Shown piece after piece: positions 1 through 9,142 of a DNA stretch of 64,000 bases. Location: NCBI GenBank assembly GCA_016715985.1, contig JADJXD010000001.1, positions 4,774,001-4,838,000 of the forward strand, in the 5' to 3' direction. The notes under the pieces were generated by a model. The model had not been told where the DNA came from. It searched no databases and saw nothing but the letters and a program-made list of their open reading frames with translations. How positions within the stretch are numbered: the stretch's first letter is position 1; each line of letters opens with the position of its first letter. Origin of the DNA: Saprospiraceae bacterium. Lineage in GTDB: Bacteria > Bacteroidota > Bacteroidia > Chitinophagales > Saprospiraceae. The position numbers were made by a program, and so were the translations under genes.

Positions 1-639
1 TATTTCAGCCCGATTCCAAAAAGTAAAAAACCGGTTTACAGACCAAATGTAGTAGAACCACCATTGGGAGGAGAAGTGAGAGACACTTTTTATGACAATA
101 TTCAATTGCCTGGAGTATTTATGGCATACAGAATTCCTGAACAAGGTACTGAAGATTTTTATGCAGTTTCTATGCTTGGAACGTTATTATCACAAGGTCA
201 GTCTTCCAGATTGCAAAAGGCTTTGGTTGATGAACAACAAAAAGCAGTGGCAATAGGTAATTTCCCATTGGATCTCGAAGATCCGGGTATTTCTATTGCA
301 TATTGTATTGTGAATATGGGCACAGATGTGTTGGATGCAGAAAATGCAATTACCGCTGAGATAGACAGAATTAAAAATGAATTGATCAGTGATGAAGAAT
401 TTCAGAAACTCAGGAATCAGGTAGAGAATGACTTTGTTTCATCTAATTCCAGAGTAGCCGGTATAGCAGAAAGCCTTGCAAACTATAAAATGTATCTTGG
501 TGACGCCAATCTGATAAATACAGAATTAGAAAGATATCTTGCAGTGTCAAAGGATGACATCATGAGGGTGGCCAAAAAATACTATACAAAAGATAATAGG
601 GTGGTGATGCATTATTTACCAAAGCCACCGACACCATAA
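1..639 (+). CDS. M16 family zinc peptidase, C-terminal part (cut by the left window edge)
   Basis: The reading frame is open from the first base of the window, so this is the 3' end of a longer gene; the TTG at 64 is not its start. The visible 212 residues match the C-terminal half of a pitrilysin/insulinase (M16B) peptidase, including the typical GQSSRLQKAL stretch and the closing pattern of helices ending in VVMHYLPK. The HxxEH zinc site would lie upstream, outside the window. The next gene, 84 bp downstream, is an M16 protein without HxxEH. In Bacteroidota such genes usually come as an active/inactive pair, so this one is inferred to be the catalytic partner. Confidence 0.85.
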   Translation, partial: YFSPIPKSKKPVYRPNVVEPPLGGEVRDTFYDNIQLPGVFMAYRIPEQGTEDFYAVSMLGTLLSQGQSSRLQKALVDEQQKAVAIGNFPLDLEDPGISIAYCIVNMGTDVLDAENAITAEIDRIKNELISDEEFQKLRNQVENDFVSSNSRVAGIAESLANYKMYLGDANLINTELERYLAVSKDDIMRVAKKYYTKDNRVVMHYLPKPPTP

Positions 640-723
640 TGATTGGGTAAGGATGTGAAATTTATCCTGATAACTGAATCTTTTGATAATCTTAAATTAG
701 AATAAAACCATAAAACTTAAAAA

Positions 724-2853
724 ATGAAGTCATTTATATATAGCCTTAGTGCCATTTTATTATTTAGTTTTTGCAATAAAAAGACTGCGGATACAGTTTC
801 GGTTAAACAAACGAGTGACCCTGCAAAAGCATGGAGAAAATCACCACCTCAGCCCGGTGCTGCCAGAGATATTCAGTTGGGTACTTATAACAGTTTTGAT
901 CTTGACAACGGTTTGAAAGTAATTGTTGTTGAAAATCACAAGCTACCCCGGGTTTCATATCAGCTTTCACTGAATACAGATGCATTGATCGAAGGTGATA
1001 AAGCAGGGTATGTAAGTTTTGCTGGTGATATGTTGAGCAAAGGAACAACCAAACGATCCAAAGCAGATATAGATAATGCTGTTGATTTTATCGGAGCCAG
1101 TCTGAATACATCCGGAACAGGAGTGTTTGGCAGTACACTTAAAAAGCATTCAGAAACTCTTCTGGAAATTATGACCGATGTCCTTTATAATCCAACTTTT
1201 CCACAGGAAGAATTTGATAAAATACGTAAAAGAACTTTGTCCGGATTGGCAACTGCCAAATCCGATCCGAATTCAATAGCCAGTAATATCGGAAGTATCG
1301 TAAATTATGGGTATGGCCATCCTTATGGTGAAGTTCAGACAGAACAAACAGTCAATAATATCAATATTGATGATTGCAAAAATTATTATAATACTTATTT
1401 CAAACCCAATAACGCGTACCTGGTAATAGTTGGCGATATTACGCCTGAAGAGGCTAAGGCTCAGGCAACAAAATATTTCGCAAAGTGGAAAAAAGGAGAC
1501 GTGCCCACATTCAAATATCCTGTTCCTGCTGCTCCTAAAGAGAGAAAAGTGGCTTTTGGAAATAAAGATGGCGCTGTACAATCAGTCATAAATATTACTT
1601 ATCCGGTTGAAATGAAACCCGGAAATCCGGATGCTATTAAAGCGAGTCTGATGAATTCTATTCTCGGCGGTGGAATATTCAGTGGCAGGCTGATGCAAAA
1701 TCTCCGTGAGAAAAAAGCATATACTTATGGTGCAAGATCCAATATATCTAATGATAAATTGATAGGTAACTTTAATGCAACAGCAAGCGTCAGAAATGAA
1801 GTTACGGATAGTTCTGTGCAAGAGTTTTTATTTGAAATGGATCGTATTGTCAATGAGCCGGTATCATCTGAAGACTTATTTTTGGCCAAAAACAGTCTGG
1901 CGGGTAATTTTGCACGTTCGTTGGAATCACCACAGACCATTGCCAATTTTGCATTAAACACTTTCAGATATAATCTTCCTAAAGATTACTACAATACCTA
2001 CCTGCAGAAATTGGATGTTGTATCCGTGGATGATGTCCAAATGATGGCTAAAAAGTATGTCAGACCTGAAAATTGTAATATCATTGTTGTTGGAAATAAG
2101 GATAATGTTGCTGATAAATTGCTTAGATTCGACTCGGATGGGAAGATAGAATTTTATGACCCTTTCGGAAAGCTGATTGAGGATAAAAAGATTGAAATTG
2201 ATGCCAGTGTTACTCCAAAATCGGTCATAGAAGATTATCTTGAAGCGATAGGGGGTGTAAATAAATTGAAGACTGTACAAAATATTGTTACTGCGATGAA
2301 GGCAAGTCTGATGGGTCAGGAAGCTACTTTCGAAACCATACAGGCGGCTCCTGATAAGTTTTCTCTTAAAGTGATGATGATGGGGATGACCGTACAGGAG
2401 CAAAAATTTAACGGACAAAAAGCCATGACAGGACAAATGGGGCAAAATCAGGTCTATACAGAAGGTGAAGAGTTTGAAGCATTAAAAGGACAGGCAAAAC
2501 TTTTTGAACAATTTGATTATCTGACAGACGAATATACTCTGGAACTGAAAGGTATTGAGGATGTTGATGGAACAGATTGTTATAAAATTTTGATAACTGA
2601 TAAAAAAGGTGAAGTCAAAACAGAGTATTTTGCAGTGAAGTCCAACCTTCTGGCAAGATCTGTAGTAACACAGCAAGCTCAGGGTCAGACTGTTTCAATT
2701 ACAAATGACTTCAAAGATTATAAATTAGTTGGTGGAGTATTGATCCCGCATACTATTACATTATCAGGAGCAATGCCGGTTCCAATCGTTATGGAAGCAA
2801 CTAAGATTGAAGTAAATACAACGCTTGCTGCTGACACTTTTAATATTGATTAA
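724..2853 (+). CDS. M16-like peptidase subunit lacking HxxEH, lipoprotein, with a LolA-like tail
   Basis: The 709-residue protein opens with a lipoprotein signal (LLFSFC, Cys17), so it should be membrane anchored. Residues about 50-480 are an M16 peptidase pair of domains. Where active family members have HxxEH this one reads GYVSFAGDMLSKGT, so the zinc site is missing and it is probably the non-catalytic partner of the upstream M16 gene. Residues about 495-709 form an extra beta-rich domain resembling the LolA/LolB-like lipoprotein-carrier fold (YLEAIGGVNKLKTVQN at its start). The two genes are probably one operon. The role is inferred to be periplasmic peptide degradation; the substrate is unknown. 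Confidence 0.82.
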   Translation: MKSFIYSLSAILLFSFCNKKTADTVSVKQTSDPAKAWRKSPPQPGAARDIQLGTYNSFDLDNGLKVIVVENHKLPRVSYQLSLNTDALIEGDKAGYVSFAGDMLSKGTTKRSKADIDNAVDFIGASLNTSGTGVFGSTLKKHSETLLEIMTDVLYNPTFPQEEFDKIRKRTLSGLATAKSDPNSIASNIGSIVNYGYGHPYGEVQTEQTVNNINIDDCKNYYNTYFKPNNAYLVIVGDITPEEAKAQATKYFAKWKKGDVPTFKYPVPAAPKERKVAFGNKDGAVQSVINITYPVEMKPGNPDAIKASLMNSILGGGIFSGRLMQNLREKKAYTYGARSNISNDKLIGNFNATASVRNEVTDSSVQEFLFEMDRIVNEPVSSEDLFLAKNSLAGNFARSLESPQTIANFALNTFRYNLPKDYYNTYLQKLDVVSVDDVQMMAKKYVRPENCNIIVVGNKDNVADKLLRFDSDGKIEFYDPFGKLIEDKKIEIDASVTPKSVIEDYLEAIGGVNKLKTVQNIVTAMKASLMGQEATFETIQAAPDKFSLKVMMMGMTVQEQKFNGQKAMTGQMGQNQVYTEGEEFEALKGQAKLFEQFDYLTDEYTLELKGIEDVDGTDCYKILITDKKGEVKTEYFAVKSNLLARSVVTQQAQGQTVSITNDFKDYKLVGGVLIPHTITLSGAMPVPIVMEATKIEVNTTLAADTFNID

Positions 2854-2916
2854 CCAGTAAGTAATAAATAATTGTAAAGTGATTTAACTACATATTGTTA
2901 TATCACTTTAATGATA

Positions 2917-2957
2917 AACCGGATAAGTGTATTAATCTCTTATCCGGTTTTTTTTTT
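2917..2957. terminator. Bidirectional rho-independent terminator
   Basis: A perfect 11-bp stem, AACCGGATAAG at 2917-2927 and CTTATCCGGTT at 2939-2949, is followed by a run of T on the plus strand. It sits between the convergent M16-like gene and the NamZ-like gene and can serve both. Confidence 0.85.
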
Positions 2958-4167
2958 ATGGATATAACAGATATTTTGATCTGACAGATTCAAACTTTAC
3001 TAAGTCGCTTTGCCAGGTGGCTCTGATAAGGTCTTCTGATAAACCATCAATAATTTGTTTACGTAATTTGTCTGTACCTGCTAGTTTATCAAAGAAGAGA
3101 TTTTCCAGAAAATATTTTTCTCCGGTTGCAGTGATTTCTTTATAATAACTGATAACATACTGAAGGTCAATTTTTTTCAGTGCATATAATTCTTCGGTAC
3201 TTATTAAACTTAAATTCAAACCATAACATTTAAGTCCTTTGTTGGGCGGATCTTTAGCACCTTCAAAGGGTTGAGGCGTAAAAGAATAGTTTGACTTAAT
3301 AGACGGGTGTCCAATTTGCTGAAATTGCAAGTTCGTACCTCTTCCCACACTTACTGTTGTTCCTTCAAAGAAACAAATCGAAGGGTACAGAAGTATTGAT
3401 TTTAAATTCGGTAAATTTGGAGAAGGTTTAATTGGAAGCTCATATATAGTCTCGTGTGTGTAATTTGCACATTCCATAACTGTTAACTTGCACTGTAATC
3501 CATCTTTCAGCCATTTTTCACCATTGATCATCTTTCCGTATTCGCCGATTGTCATTCCATATACAACCGGTACAGGATGCATTCCAACAAAAGATTTATA
3601 TTTTTCTTCCAGTAATGGACCATCCACATAATGAGCATTTGGATTTGGCCTGTCCAGAATCATTAACGGTATGTCGTTTTCAGCCGCTGACTCCATGATA
3701 TAATGTAATGTAGATAAGTATGTATAAAATCTGACACCGACATCCTGTATATCAAATATCAAAATATCAACACCTTCAATATCAACTTTAGTTGGCTTTT
3801 TTTTGCTCCCATACAATGAAACGACGGGCAGACCGGTTTTATAATCCCGGGAGTCATCTACTTTTTCACCTGCATCCGCTGTTCCGCGAAATCCATGTTC
3901 CGGTGCAAATACAACTTTTATTTTTATGCCCGACGCTAAAAGAGTGTCTACCAGATGCGTATTTCTCACCATGCTGGTTTGATTTACGACCAATGCAATA
4001 GTCTTGCCTTTCAGAGAAGAGATATATTGATCCATTCGTTCTGCACCTACCAAAATCTCCTTATGTTCCGTGATAATTTCCGTTTGTAAGAATTCAGTAG
4101 GGTTTAGGGATTGCTCCTTACAAGTCCCAAGAAGTGATAAAAAAACACAAAAAAACCATAAATGCAT
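2956..4167 (-). CDS. DUF1343 / NamZ-like exo-beta-N-acetylmuramidase, lipoprotein
   Basis: The protein belongs to the DUF1343 (YbbC) family, whose Bacillus member NamZ releases MurNAc from the non-reducing ends of peptidoglycan fragments. Visible family blocks are FAPEHGFRG, DIQDVGVRFYTY, LDRPNP and VSVGRGTNLQFQQIG. The N-terminus is a signal with a lipobox-like LLGTC, so it is probably an outer-membrane or periplasmic lipoprotein working in wall recycling. A GTG at 4173 allows two more residues, but the ATG at 4167 is the likelier start. It is divergent from the DnaQ/GIY-YIG gene. Confidence 0.85.
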   Translation of the reverse strand: MHLWFFCVFLSLLGTCKEQSLNPTEFLQTEIITEHKEILVGAERMDQYISSLKGKTIALVVNQTSMVRNTHLVDTLLASGIKIKVVFAPEHGFRGTADAGEKVDDSRDYKTGLPVVSLYGSKKKPTKVDIEGVDILIFDIQDVGVRFYTYLSTLHYIMESAAENDIPLMILDRPNPNAHYVDGPLLEEKYKSFVGMHPVPVVYGMTIGEYGKMINGEKWLKDGLQCKLTVMECANYTHETIYELPIKPSPNLPNLKSILLYPSICFFEGTTVSVGRGTNLQFQQIGHPSIKSNYSFTPQPFEGAKDPPNKGLKCYGLNLSLISTEELYALKKIDLQYVISYYKEITATGEKYFLENLFFDKLAGTDKLRKQIIDGLSEDLIRATWQSDLVKFESVRSKYLLYP

Positions 4168-4260
4168 AGCCACTTATTTTACTTGAATGAATGAAAACGA
4201 ATTAATCATCCACAAAAATATATTAATAAGTTTAAAATTATCATATTAGCGTTTATTTTA

Positions 4261-5661
4261 ATGTTTATGGCAGGAAAATTGTATGCAGTAGTTGATATTG
4301 AAACCACCGGAGGCTTGGCCACAAGGGACAGAATCACTGAAATAGCAATAGTATTATATGATGGGCACAAAATTACAGGGCAGTACAGTAGTCTGGTTAA
4401 TCCGGAAAGATCAATCCCCATTGAAATCACCAGAATAACGGGAATCACCAATGCGATGGTGGCCGAAGCCCCCAAATTTTATGAAATCGCAAAAAATATA
4501 GTGGAAATGACGGAAGGTGCAGTATTTGTGGCGCACAATGTCAGGTTTGATTATAGTTTTATTCAGGAAGAATTCAGACAATTAGGTTACACCTTCACCA
4601 GAAAACATTTGTGTACCGTACAACTTAGTCGAAAAGCTTTTCCGGGATTGCAATCTTACAGTTTGGGAAATTTGATTAGACATTTCGGGATAGGTGTAGA
4701 AAACCGACATAGGGCTTTGGATGATACATTGGCAACGGTAGATGTCCTTAGCAGGATTCTGAATAAAGAAGATGGCATAGATCAGGCAGAAAGACTCATT
4801 AACGCAGGTATAAAAGAAGTCAATTTGCCTCAGAACATTACTTTAGATAAGTTGCACTCATTGCCTGAAACACCTGGTGTTTATTACTTTTACAACACAT
4901 ATGGCACTGTAATTTATGTAGGAAAGGCGATCAATATAAAAAAGCGAGTGTTCCAGCATTTCAGTAAAACAGATTCCAAAGCAGAAAAACTGGCTCTAAA
5001 AGCTGCTGATATTTCTGTGGAAGAGACAGGTCATGAATTAATAGCCTTATTATTAGAGTCTAAAGAAATCAAACTTTTGCAACCGGAAGTAAATAAAGCG
5101 CAGCGAACAAAAGAGTACCCGTATTTTATTCATTGGTTTAATGATGACAAAGGTTATATCAATTTTAAATGGGAGAAGTCCAGTGTAAAAACCAGAATAG
5201 ATAAACAGATAATTAACCATTACGGATCCAAAGAAAGCGCCCGGTCTCATTTGGCGTCTGTTTGTTCTGAAGCACAACTTTGTTATTGCAAAAGCGGACT
5301 TTTTGAATCAACGATCCAGTGTTTTTATCATCAGACACAGGAATGTATAGGGGCTGGAGTAGGAGCCGAACATAATGAATCTTATAATCTCAGAGCAAGT
5401 GTTGCTGTGGATATACTGAAAAGAAAATTTGATGATAATTTTATCGTGTTGCTCAGAGGCAGACAAGTGGATGAAAAAGCTGTCATTCTGGTAGAAGAGG
5501 GACATTACAGAGGTTTTGGTTATACTGTGTCTGATAGTGGAGATCAGACTATAGAAGACCTGAAAGAATGTATAAAGTATGTTTCTGTTAACCCTGAATG
5601 CAATCAGATACTAAAGAATTATTTAGAAAAAAGCAAGGACTTTACCCTTATCAGATTTTAA
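4261..5661 (+). CDS. DnaQ-type 3'-5' exonuclease fused to a GIY-YIG (UvrC-N-like) nuclease
   Basis: The N-terminal 170 residues are a DEDDh exonuclease like Pol III epsilon: VVDIETTGG carries the first acidic pair, HNVRFDYSF the third acid, and HRALDDT the His and last Asp. Residues about 200-285 are a GIY-YIG domain (TPGVYYFYNTYGTVIYVGKA). The remaining C-terminal part has no domain I can name. The fusion recurs in Bacteroidota and other bacteria and is usually annotated as an epsilon-like/UvrC-like or Cho-type repair nuclease; a repair role is inferred. ATG codons at 4261 and 4267 are both usable. Confidence 0.85.
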   Translation: MFMAGKLYAVVDIETTGGLATRDRITEIAIVLYDGHKITGQYSSLVNPERSIPIEITRITGITNAMVAEAPKFYEIAKNIVEMTEGAVFVAHNVRFDYSFIQEEFRQLGYTFTRKHLCTVQLSRKAFPGLQSYSLGNLIRHFGIGVENRHRALDDTLATVDVLSRILNKEDGIDQAERLINAGIKEVNLPQNITLDKLHSLPETPGVYYFYNTYGTVIYVGKAINIKKRVFQHFSKTDSKAEKLALKAADISVEETGHELIALLLESKEIKLLQPEVNKAQRTKEYPYFIHWFNDDKGYINFKWEKSSVKTRIDKQIINHYGSKESARSHLASVCSEAQLCYCKSGLFESTIQCFYHQTQECIGAGVGAEHNESYNLRASVAVDILKRKFDDNFIVLLRGRQVDEKAVILVEEGHYRGFGYTVSDSGDQTIEDLKECIKYVSVNPECNQILKNYLEKSKDFTLIRF

Positions 5662-5777
5662 TGTAACAAAATGAATGACAACTTTGGAAGTTGTAAAATC
5701 ACAGTATTTTTACATTTTAACTTTGTCTGAATTAATCTATCTTTACATTAAATATTCATTTTACATAAAAAGGATGT

Positions 5778-6854
5778 ATGATTTTTAGAACGGTGATTAC
5801 AGGAAGTGGAAGCTATGTTCCGGAAGAAGTTGTTACTAACAGAGACTTTACGACACACGATTTTTATGCAGAAGATCATCAAAGAATAGAGTCAGAGCCA
5901 TCTGAAATTGTCAGAAAGTTTCAGGAGATTACCGGAATAGAAGAGCGTCGGTATGCCAAACCGGAAATGACAGCTTCCGATATGGCCGTTATTGCATCAA
6001 AGATTGCTATTGAAGACAGTGGTGTCGATCCTGAAACTATTGATCAGATTATTTTTGCACACAATTTCGGAAATGTGATAAAGCATAATATTCAGGGAGA
6101 TATGGTTCCTTCATTAGCATCCAGAGTAAAACATGAACTGAACATAAAGAGTCCTGCCTGTATTCCTTATGACGTATTGTTTGGTTGTCCGGGGTGGATC
6201 CAGGGAGTTATACAAGCAGATGCGTTTTTTAAAGCTGGTATAGCTAAAAAGGCATTGGTAATAGGTGCTGAAACACTTTCAAGAGTAATAGATCCTTATG
6301 ACAGGGACAGTATGATATTTAGCGATGGTGCAGGCGCTACCATGTTGGAATATCTTCCTTCTTCTGAAATCGGAAAGGGAATCATAGGTTCTGCAGTACA
6401 GGCACATTGTGTGGACGAGGCGTATTATATCCATTATGGAAAATCCAATTTTCCGCACTCTGACCCGAGAGTGCGATATATCAAGATGAAGGGAAGAAAA
6501 GTGTATGAATATGCAATTAAAAATGTTCCTTTAGCAATGAAAGCATGTCTTGATCAAAGTAATGTTGTTATTGAAGATCTCAAGAAAATATTTATTCATC
6601 AGGCAAATGAAAAGATGGATGATGGAATTATTAAAGTCTTTTATAAGCTTTATGGCTTAAAAGATGTACCCCAATATATTATGCCTATGAGTATCCATAA
6701 ATTAGGAAACAGCTCGGTTGCGACAGTGCCCACACTTTATGATAAAGTTATTCGTGGTGAGATGGAAAATCAGTCAATCAAAGCGGGAGATGTGGTATTA
6801 TTTGCTTCAGTAGGAGCAGGAATGAACATAAATGCAGTTTGCTATCGTTGTTAG
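5778..6854 (+). CDS. 3-oxoacyl-ACP synthase III family protein (FabH-like)
   Basis: This 358-residue thiolase-fold enzyme has the full KAS III catalytic triad: Cys137 in VLFGCPGW, His274 in IFIHQAN and Asn311 in KLGNSSVAT. KAS III condenses an acyl-CoA starter with malonyl-ACP. At 358 residues it is longer than housekeeping FabH (about 320), and no fab genes adjoin it, so it may be a specialised starter enzyme, for example for branched chains or a secondary lipid. A TATCTTTA sequence 5' of the gene is one base off the -7 consensus. Confidence 0.83.
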   Translation: MIFRTVITGSGSYVPEEVVTNRDFTTHDFYAEDHQRIESEPSEIVRKFQEITGIEERRYAKPEMTASDMAVIASKIAIEDSGVDPETIDQIIFAHNFGNVIKHNIQGDMVPSLASRVKHELNIKSPACIPYDVLFGCPGWIQGVIQADAFFKAGIAKKALVIGAETLSRVIDPYDRDSMIFSDGAGATMLEYLPSSEIGKGIIGSAVQAHCVDEAYYIHYGKSNFPHSDPRVRYIKMKGRKVYEYAIKNVPLAMKACLDQSNVVIEDLKKIFIHQANEKMDDGIIKVFYKLYGLKDVPQYIMPMSIHKLGNSSVATVPTLYDKVIRGEMENQSIKAGDVVLFASVGAGMNINAVCYRC

Positions 6855-6884
6855 CGTCTTTTATGTTTTGGAATTCTGTAAAAT

Positions 6885-6939
6885 AAAAAAGCCCGTGAAG
6901 ACGAAAACACGGGCATTACTCAATTTAATAACCAAAACT
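6885..6939 (-). ncRNA. Hairpin module copy 1: conserved 19-mer plus terminator
   Basis: Read on the minus strand, the 19-mer whose plus-strand form is CAATTTAATAACCAAAACT (6921-6939) is followed by the stem GCCCGTG (6908-6914) / CACGGGC (6891-6897) and a run of six T. That is a complete rho-independent terminator. No perfect -7 element lies upstream of this copy, so it may only be a terminator or a decayed small RNA gene. It is related to copy 2 at 7083-7147. Confidence 0.5.
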
Positions 6940-7082
6940 CATATACTCTTTATAGTTCAAATACCGTGCCAAATATTTTTACATTGTTTAATATGACAAT
7001 ATGTAAAATAAAAGTTTAGGGTACTGAATCGGCTCCATTCAGGTGAATAAAACCTTTATATTTTTAATTTTAATTGATTTTC

Positions 7083-7147
7083 AAAAAAATGCTCGTGACT
7101 TTTCACGAGCAACAACGAATTTTACAATTTAATAACCAAAACTTACA
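7083..7147 (-). ncRNA. Hairpin module copy 2: candidate small RNA of about 60 nt
   Basis: The same 19-mer occurs at 7125-7143, followed on the minus strand by the stem GCTCGTG/CACGAGC (7091-7097 and 7104-7110) and a run of seven T. Relative to copy 1 one stem pair has changed on both sides (C-G to T-A), which keeps pairing. A perfect minus-strand TATCTTTG lies at 7153-7160, placing transcription start near 7147. Promoter, short body and terminator together suggest a transcript of about 60 nt. No function can be assigned from sequence. Confidence 0.5.
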
Positions 7148-7152
7148 CAGCA

Positions 7153-7160
7153 CAAAGATA
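7153..7160 (-). promoter_or_regulatory. -7 promoter element of the candidate small RNA
   Basis: TATCTTTG on the minus strand is a perfect match to the Bacteroidota -7 consensus TAnnTTTG, placed a few bases before the conserved 19-mer of module copy 2. No good -33 TTTG was found at the usual spacing. Confidence 0.5.
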
Positions 7161-7336
7161 ATACATATTATTAAATAATAGTATGTGTTTTATATTAATA
7201 TTACAAAATATTTATATATTTTTATTAAATAATGTGTAATATATTTATAAGTAATATTATAGATATATAAAAATATATTATTTGTTTTGATTTATTTTTC
7301 TATTATACACTTATTTTTTAGAATTTGTCCAAATAT

Positions 7337-8179
7337 TTATTCCGGTACAAATAAATCAGTTAGCGATTTTGCTTGTTCATTTTTCTCACGAGCTACAAAT
7401 TCAAATAAAGCAGCGATTGCTTTTTTGCCATCATCATTCATTTTAGCAGAAAAGTCATTGACATAAAGGTTGATATGTTGCTTCATGACGTCATCATTCA
7501 TTTCCTGTGCATGTTGACGAATAAATGGTAATCCGTCTTCAGGATGTGCAAATGCGTATGCAATACTGTCATACATAATACTGTCTACCGTTTTTTTTGT
7601 TTGACCACTGATGCTTTTTCTGATAACTATTCCACCTAAGGGGATCGGGAAACCTGTAATTTTTTCCCAATATTCTCCCAGATCTATTATTTTATGAAGT
7701 CCTTTTTCTGCATAAGTAAATCTGTTTTCATGAATAATCAATCCTGCATCATAGATCTCATCGGATATTTTATTTTCAATTTCAGAAAATAACAATTCAT
7801 CTGCTTCTTGCAGGTTGGGGAAAGCATATTTTAATAGGAGATATGCGGTTGTATTTTTGCCGGGAATAACTATTTTTAAATTTTCAACATCTTGTAGCTC
7901 GTATTTTTTCTTTGATATCAGAAGTGGCCCACAGTTTCTGCCTAATGCACTGCCTGAGTGGAGCAACTGATAGTGATCCGTCAATTGGGTAAAAGCATTA
8001 AAACTAAGTTTGGTGATATCAAATTTTTGATGTAACGCAGCTTTGTTGAGATATTCAACATCTTCCATTATAATTTCAAATTCAAGCCCTTTCAGATCTA
8101 CTTTATTATTTACTATAGGTTCAAACATAAAGGTGTCATTCGGACAGGGTGAAAATGCAAAAGTCAATTTTTTACTCAT
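7337..8179 (-). CDS. mqnD: 1,4-dihydroxy-6-naphthoate synthase (menaquinone, futalosine pathway)
   Basis: The 280-residue protein shows the MqnD signature blocks FAFSPCPNDTFMF near the N-terminus, KLSFNAF, and GSALGRNCGPLL. MqnD converts cyclic dehypoxanthinyl futalosine to 1,4-dihydroxy-6-naphthoate in the alternative menaquinone route. The organism therefore probably makes menaquinone through futalosine. The longest frame starts at a TTG at 8212, but the ATG at 8179 (MSKKLTFAF) fits family N-termini. It stands alone here; other mqn genes are outside the window. Confidence 0.9.
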   Translation of the reverse strand: MSKKLTFAFSPCPNDTFMFEPIVNNKVDLKGLEFEIIMEDVEYLNKAALHQKFDITKLSFNAFTQLTDHYQLLHSGSALGRNCGPLLISKKKYELQDVENLKIVIPGKNTTAYLLLKYAFPNLQEADELLFSEIENKISDEIYDAGLIIHENRFTYAEKGLHKIIDLGEYWEKITGFPIPLGGIVIRKSISGQTKKTVDSIMYDSIAYAFAHPEDGLPFIRQHAQEMNDDVMKQHINLYVNDFSAKMNDDGKKAIAALFEFVAREKNEQAKSLTDLFVPE

Positions 8180-8273
8180 AAATCCAAATCGAAAATTTAC
8201 ACCTTCTAACAATCATCTAATGCTCATAGTTGAATATTGAATGGTAATTCTGATTATTTACTTCATTAATCTC

Positions 8274-8281
8274 TATCTTTG
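8274..8281 (+). promoter_or_regulatory. -7 promoter element of the pseudouridine synthase gene
   Basis: TATCTTTG is a perfect TAnnTTTG match, 22 bp upstream of the ATG at 8304. No convincing -33 TTTG is seen. Confidence 0.6.
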
Positions 8282-8303
8282 AGCTTTAACAAGAAATAAG
8301 AAA

Positions 8304-8990
8304 ATGAATATCAAAGGATTAAAGATCATTTACGAGGACAACCATCTGATCGCAGTGAACAAAGAAGCCGGTGTGTTGGTGCATGGAGATGAGACAGGTG
8401 ATACGACTCTTGCAGATATGGTCAAGTATTATATCAAACAGAAGTATAATAAGCCGGGAGATGTGTTTCTCGGAGTCATTCATCGTATCGACAGGCCGGT
8501 GAGTGGTGTTGTGGTATTTGCCAGAACTTCCAAAGCATTGACAAGGATGAATGAAATGCTGAGAGATAAACAGATACGAAAAAAGTATTTTGCATTAGTT
8601 TCCTTCCGACCTGACCCGTTGTCCGGAACTTTAACCCATCATTTGGTGAAAGACTCATCCAAGAACATCGTCAAAGCACATGCCAGTCCTAAAAAGGACA
8701 CAAAAGAAGCAGTACTTGAATATGAATTAAAAGGTGAACTGGACGGTAAAGTTTTATTGGAAATACGTCCCATAACCGGCAGACCACACCAGATCAGAGT
8801 GCAGTTGAGTAAAATCGGTTCTCCCATTATCGGAGACTTAAAATACGGTGGTACATATGCATTGCCGGATCAAAGCATCGGTTTGCATTGCAGCGAGATG
8901 CAGTTTAAGCATCCTGTTAAAGATGAAATCATCACTATCAAGGCTGCAACACCCAAAAAATTCCCCTGGAATATTTTTACCTACTATTGA
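8304..8990 (+). CDS. RluA-family RNA pseudouridine synthase
   Basis: The 228-residue enzyme has the RluA-type catalytic block HRIDRPVSGVVVFARTSKA, with the catalytic Asp in HRID, and the downstream KKYFALV and GRPHQIRVQL motifs. It isomerises uridine to pseudouridine in rRNA or tRNA. It lacks the N-terminal S4 domain found in RluC/RluD, as many Bacteroidota paralogs do, so the target site cannot be deduced. It has its own promoter and is divergent from mqnD. Confidence 0.87.
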   Translation: MNIKGLKIIYEDNHLIAVNKEAGVLVHGDETGDTTLADMVKYYIKQKYNKPGDVFLGVIHRIDRPVSGVVVFARTSKALTRMNEMLRDKQIRKKYFALVSFRPDPLSGTLTHHLVKDSSKNIVKAHASPKKDTKEAVLEYELKGELDGKVLLEIRPITGRPHQIRVQLSKIGSPIIGDLKYGGTYALPDQSIGLHCSEMQFKHPVKDEIITIKAATPKKFPWNIFTYY

Positions 8991-9108
8991 TTAGCCTTAA
9001 GTAACACGAATTGTAAAATTTTGTGATTTTAAGTATCACATTTCCAATGATTTGAAATTAAAAATTTTCGAAATCTGATTTCTTTCTGCTATTATAAGAA
9101 TGATTTGT

Positions 9109-9138
9109 TTTGAATTCAGAAAAATCATCGTACTTTTG
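9109..9138 (+). promoter_or_regulatory. SRP RNA promoter (-33 TTTG, -7 TACTTTTG)
   Basis: TTTG at 9109-9112 and TACTTTTG at 9131-9138 are separated by 18 bp, a full Bacteroidota sigma-A promoter. The first base of the SRP RNA terminal helix (9143) is 5 nt after the -7 element, just where initiation is expected. Confidence 0.8.
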
Positions 9139-9142
9139 CGGC

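Larger units (their letters stand above)
6855..7336. other. 480-bp gap with two hairpin modules and a very AT-rich stretch
   Basis: I see no protein gene here. The gap contains two copies of a minus-strand module (19-nt conserved sequence plus hairpin plus T-run) at 6885-6939 and 7083-7147, described separately. From about 7161 to 7330 the DNA is almost pure A/T; no DnaA boxes or clear repeats were found in it. It separates a plus-strand KAS III gene from the minus-strand mqnD. Confidence 0.7.

Noticed and set aside
7161..7330. Replication origin in the very AT-rich stretch
   Set aside because: No DnaA boxes (TTATCCACA-like) and no dnaA/dnaN nearby.
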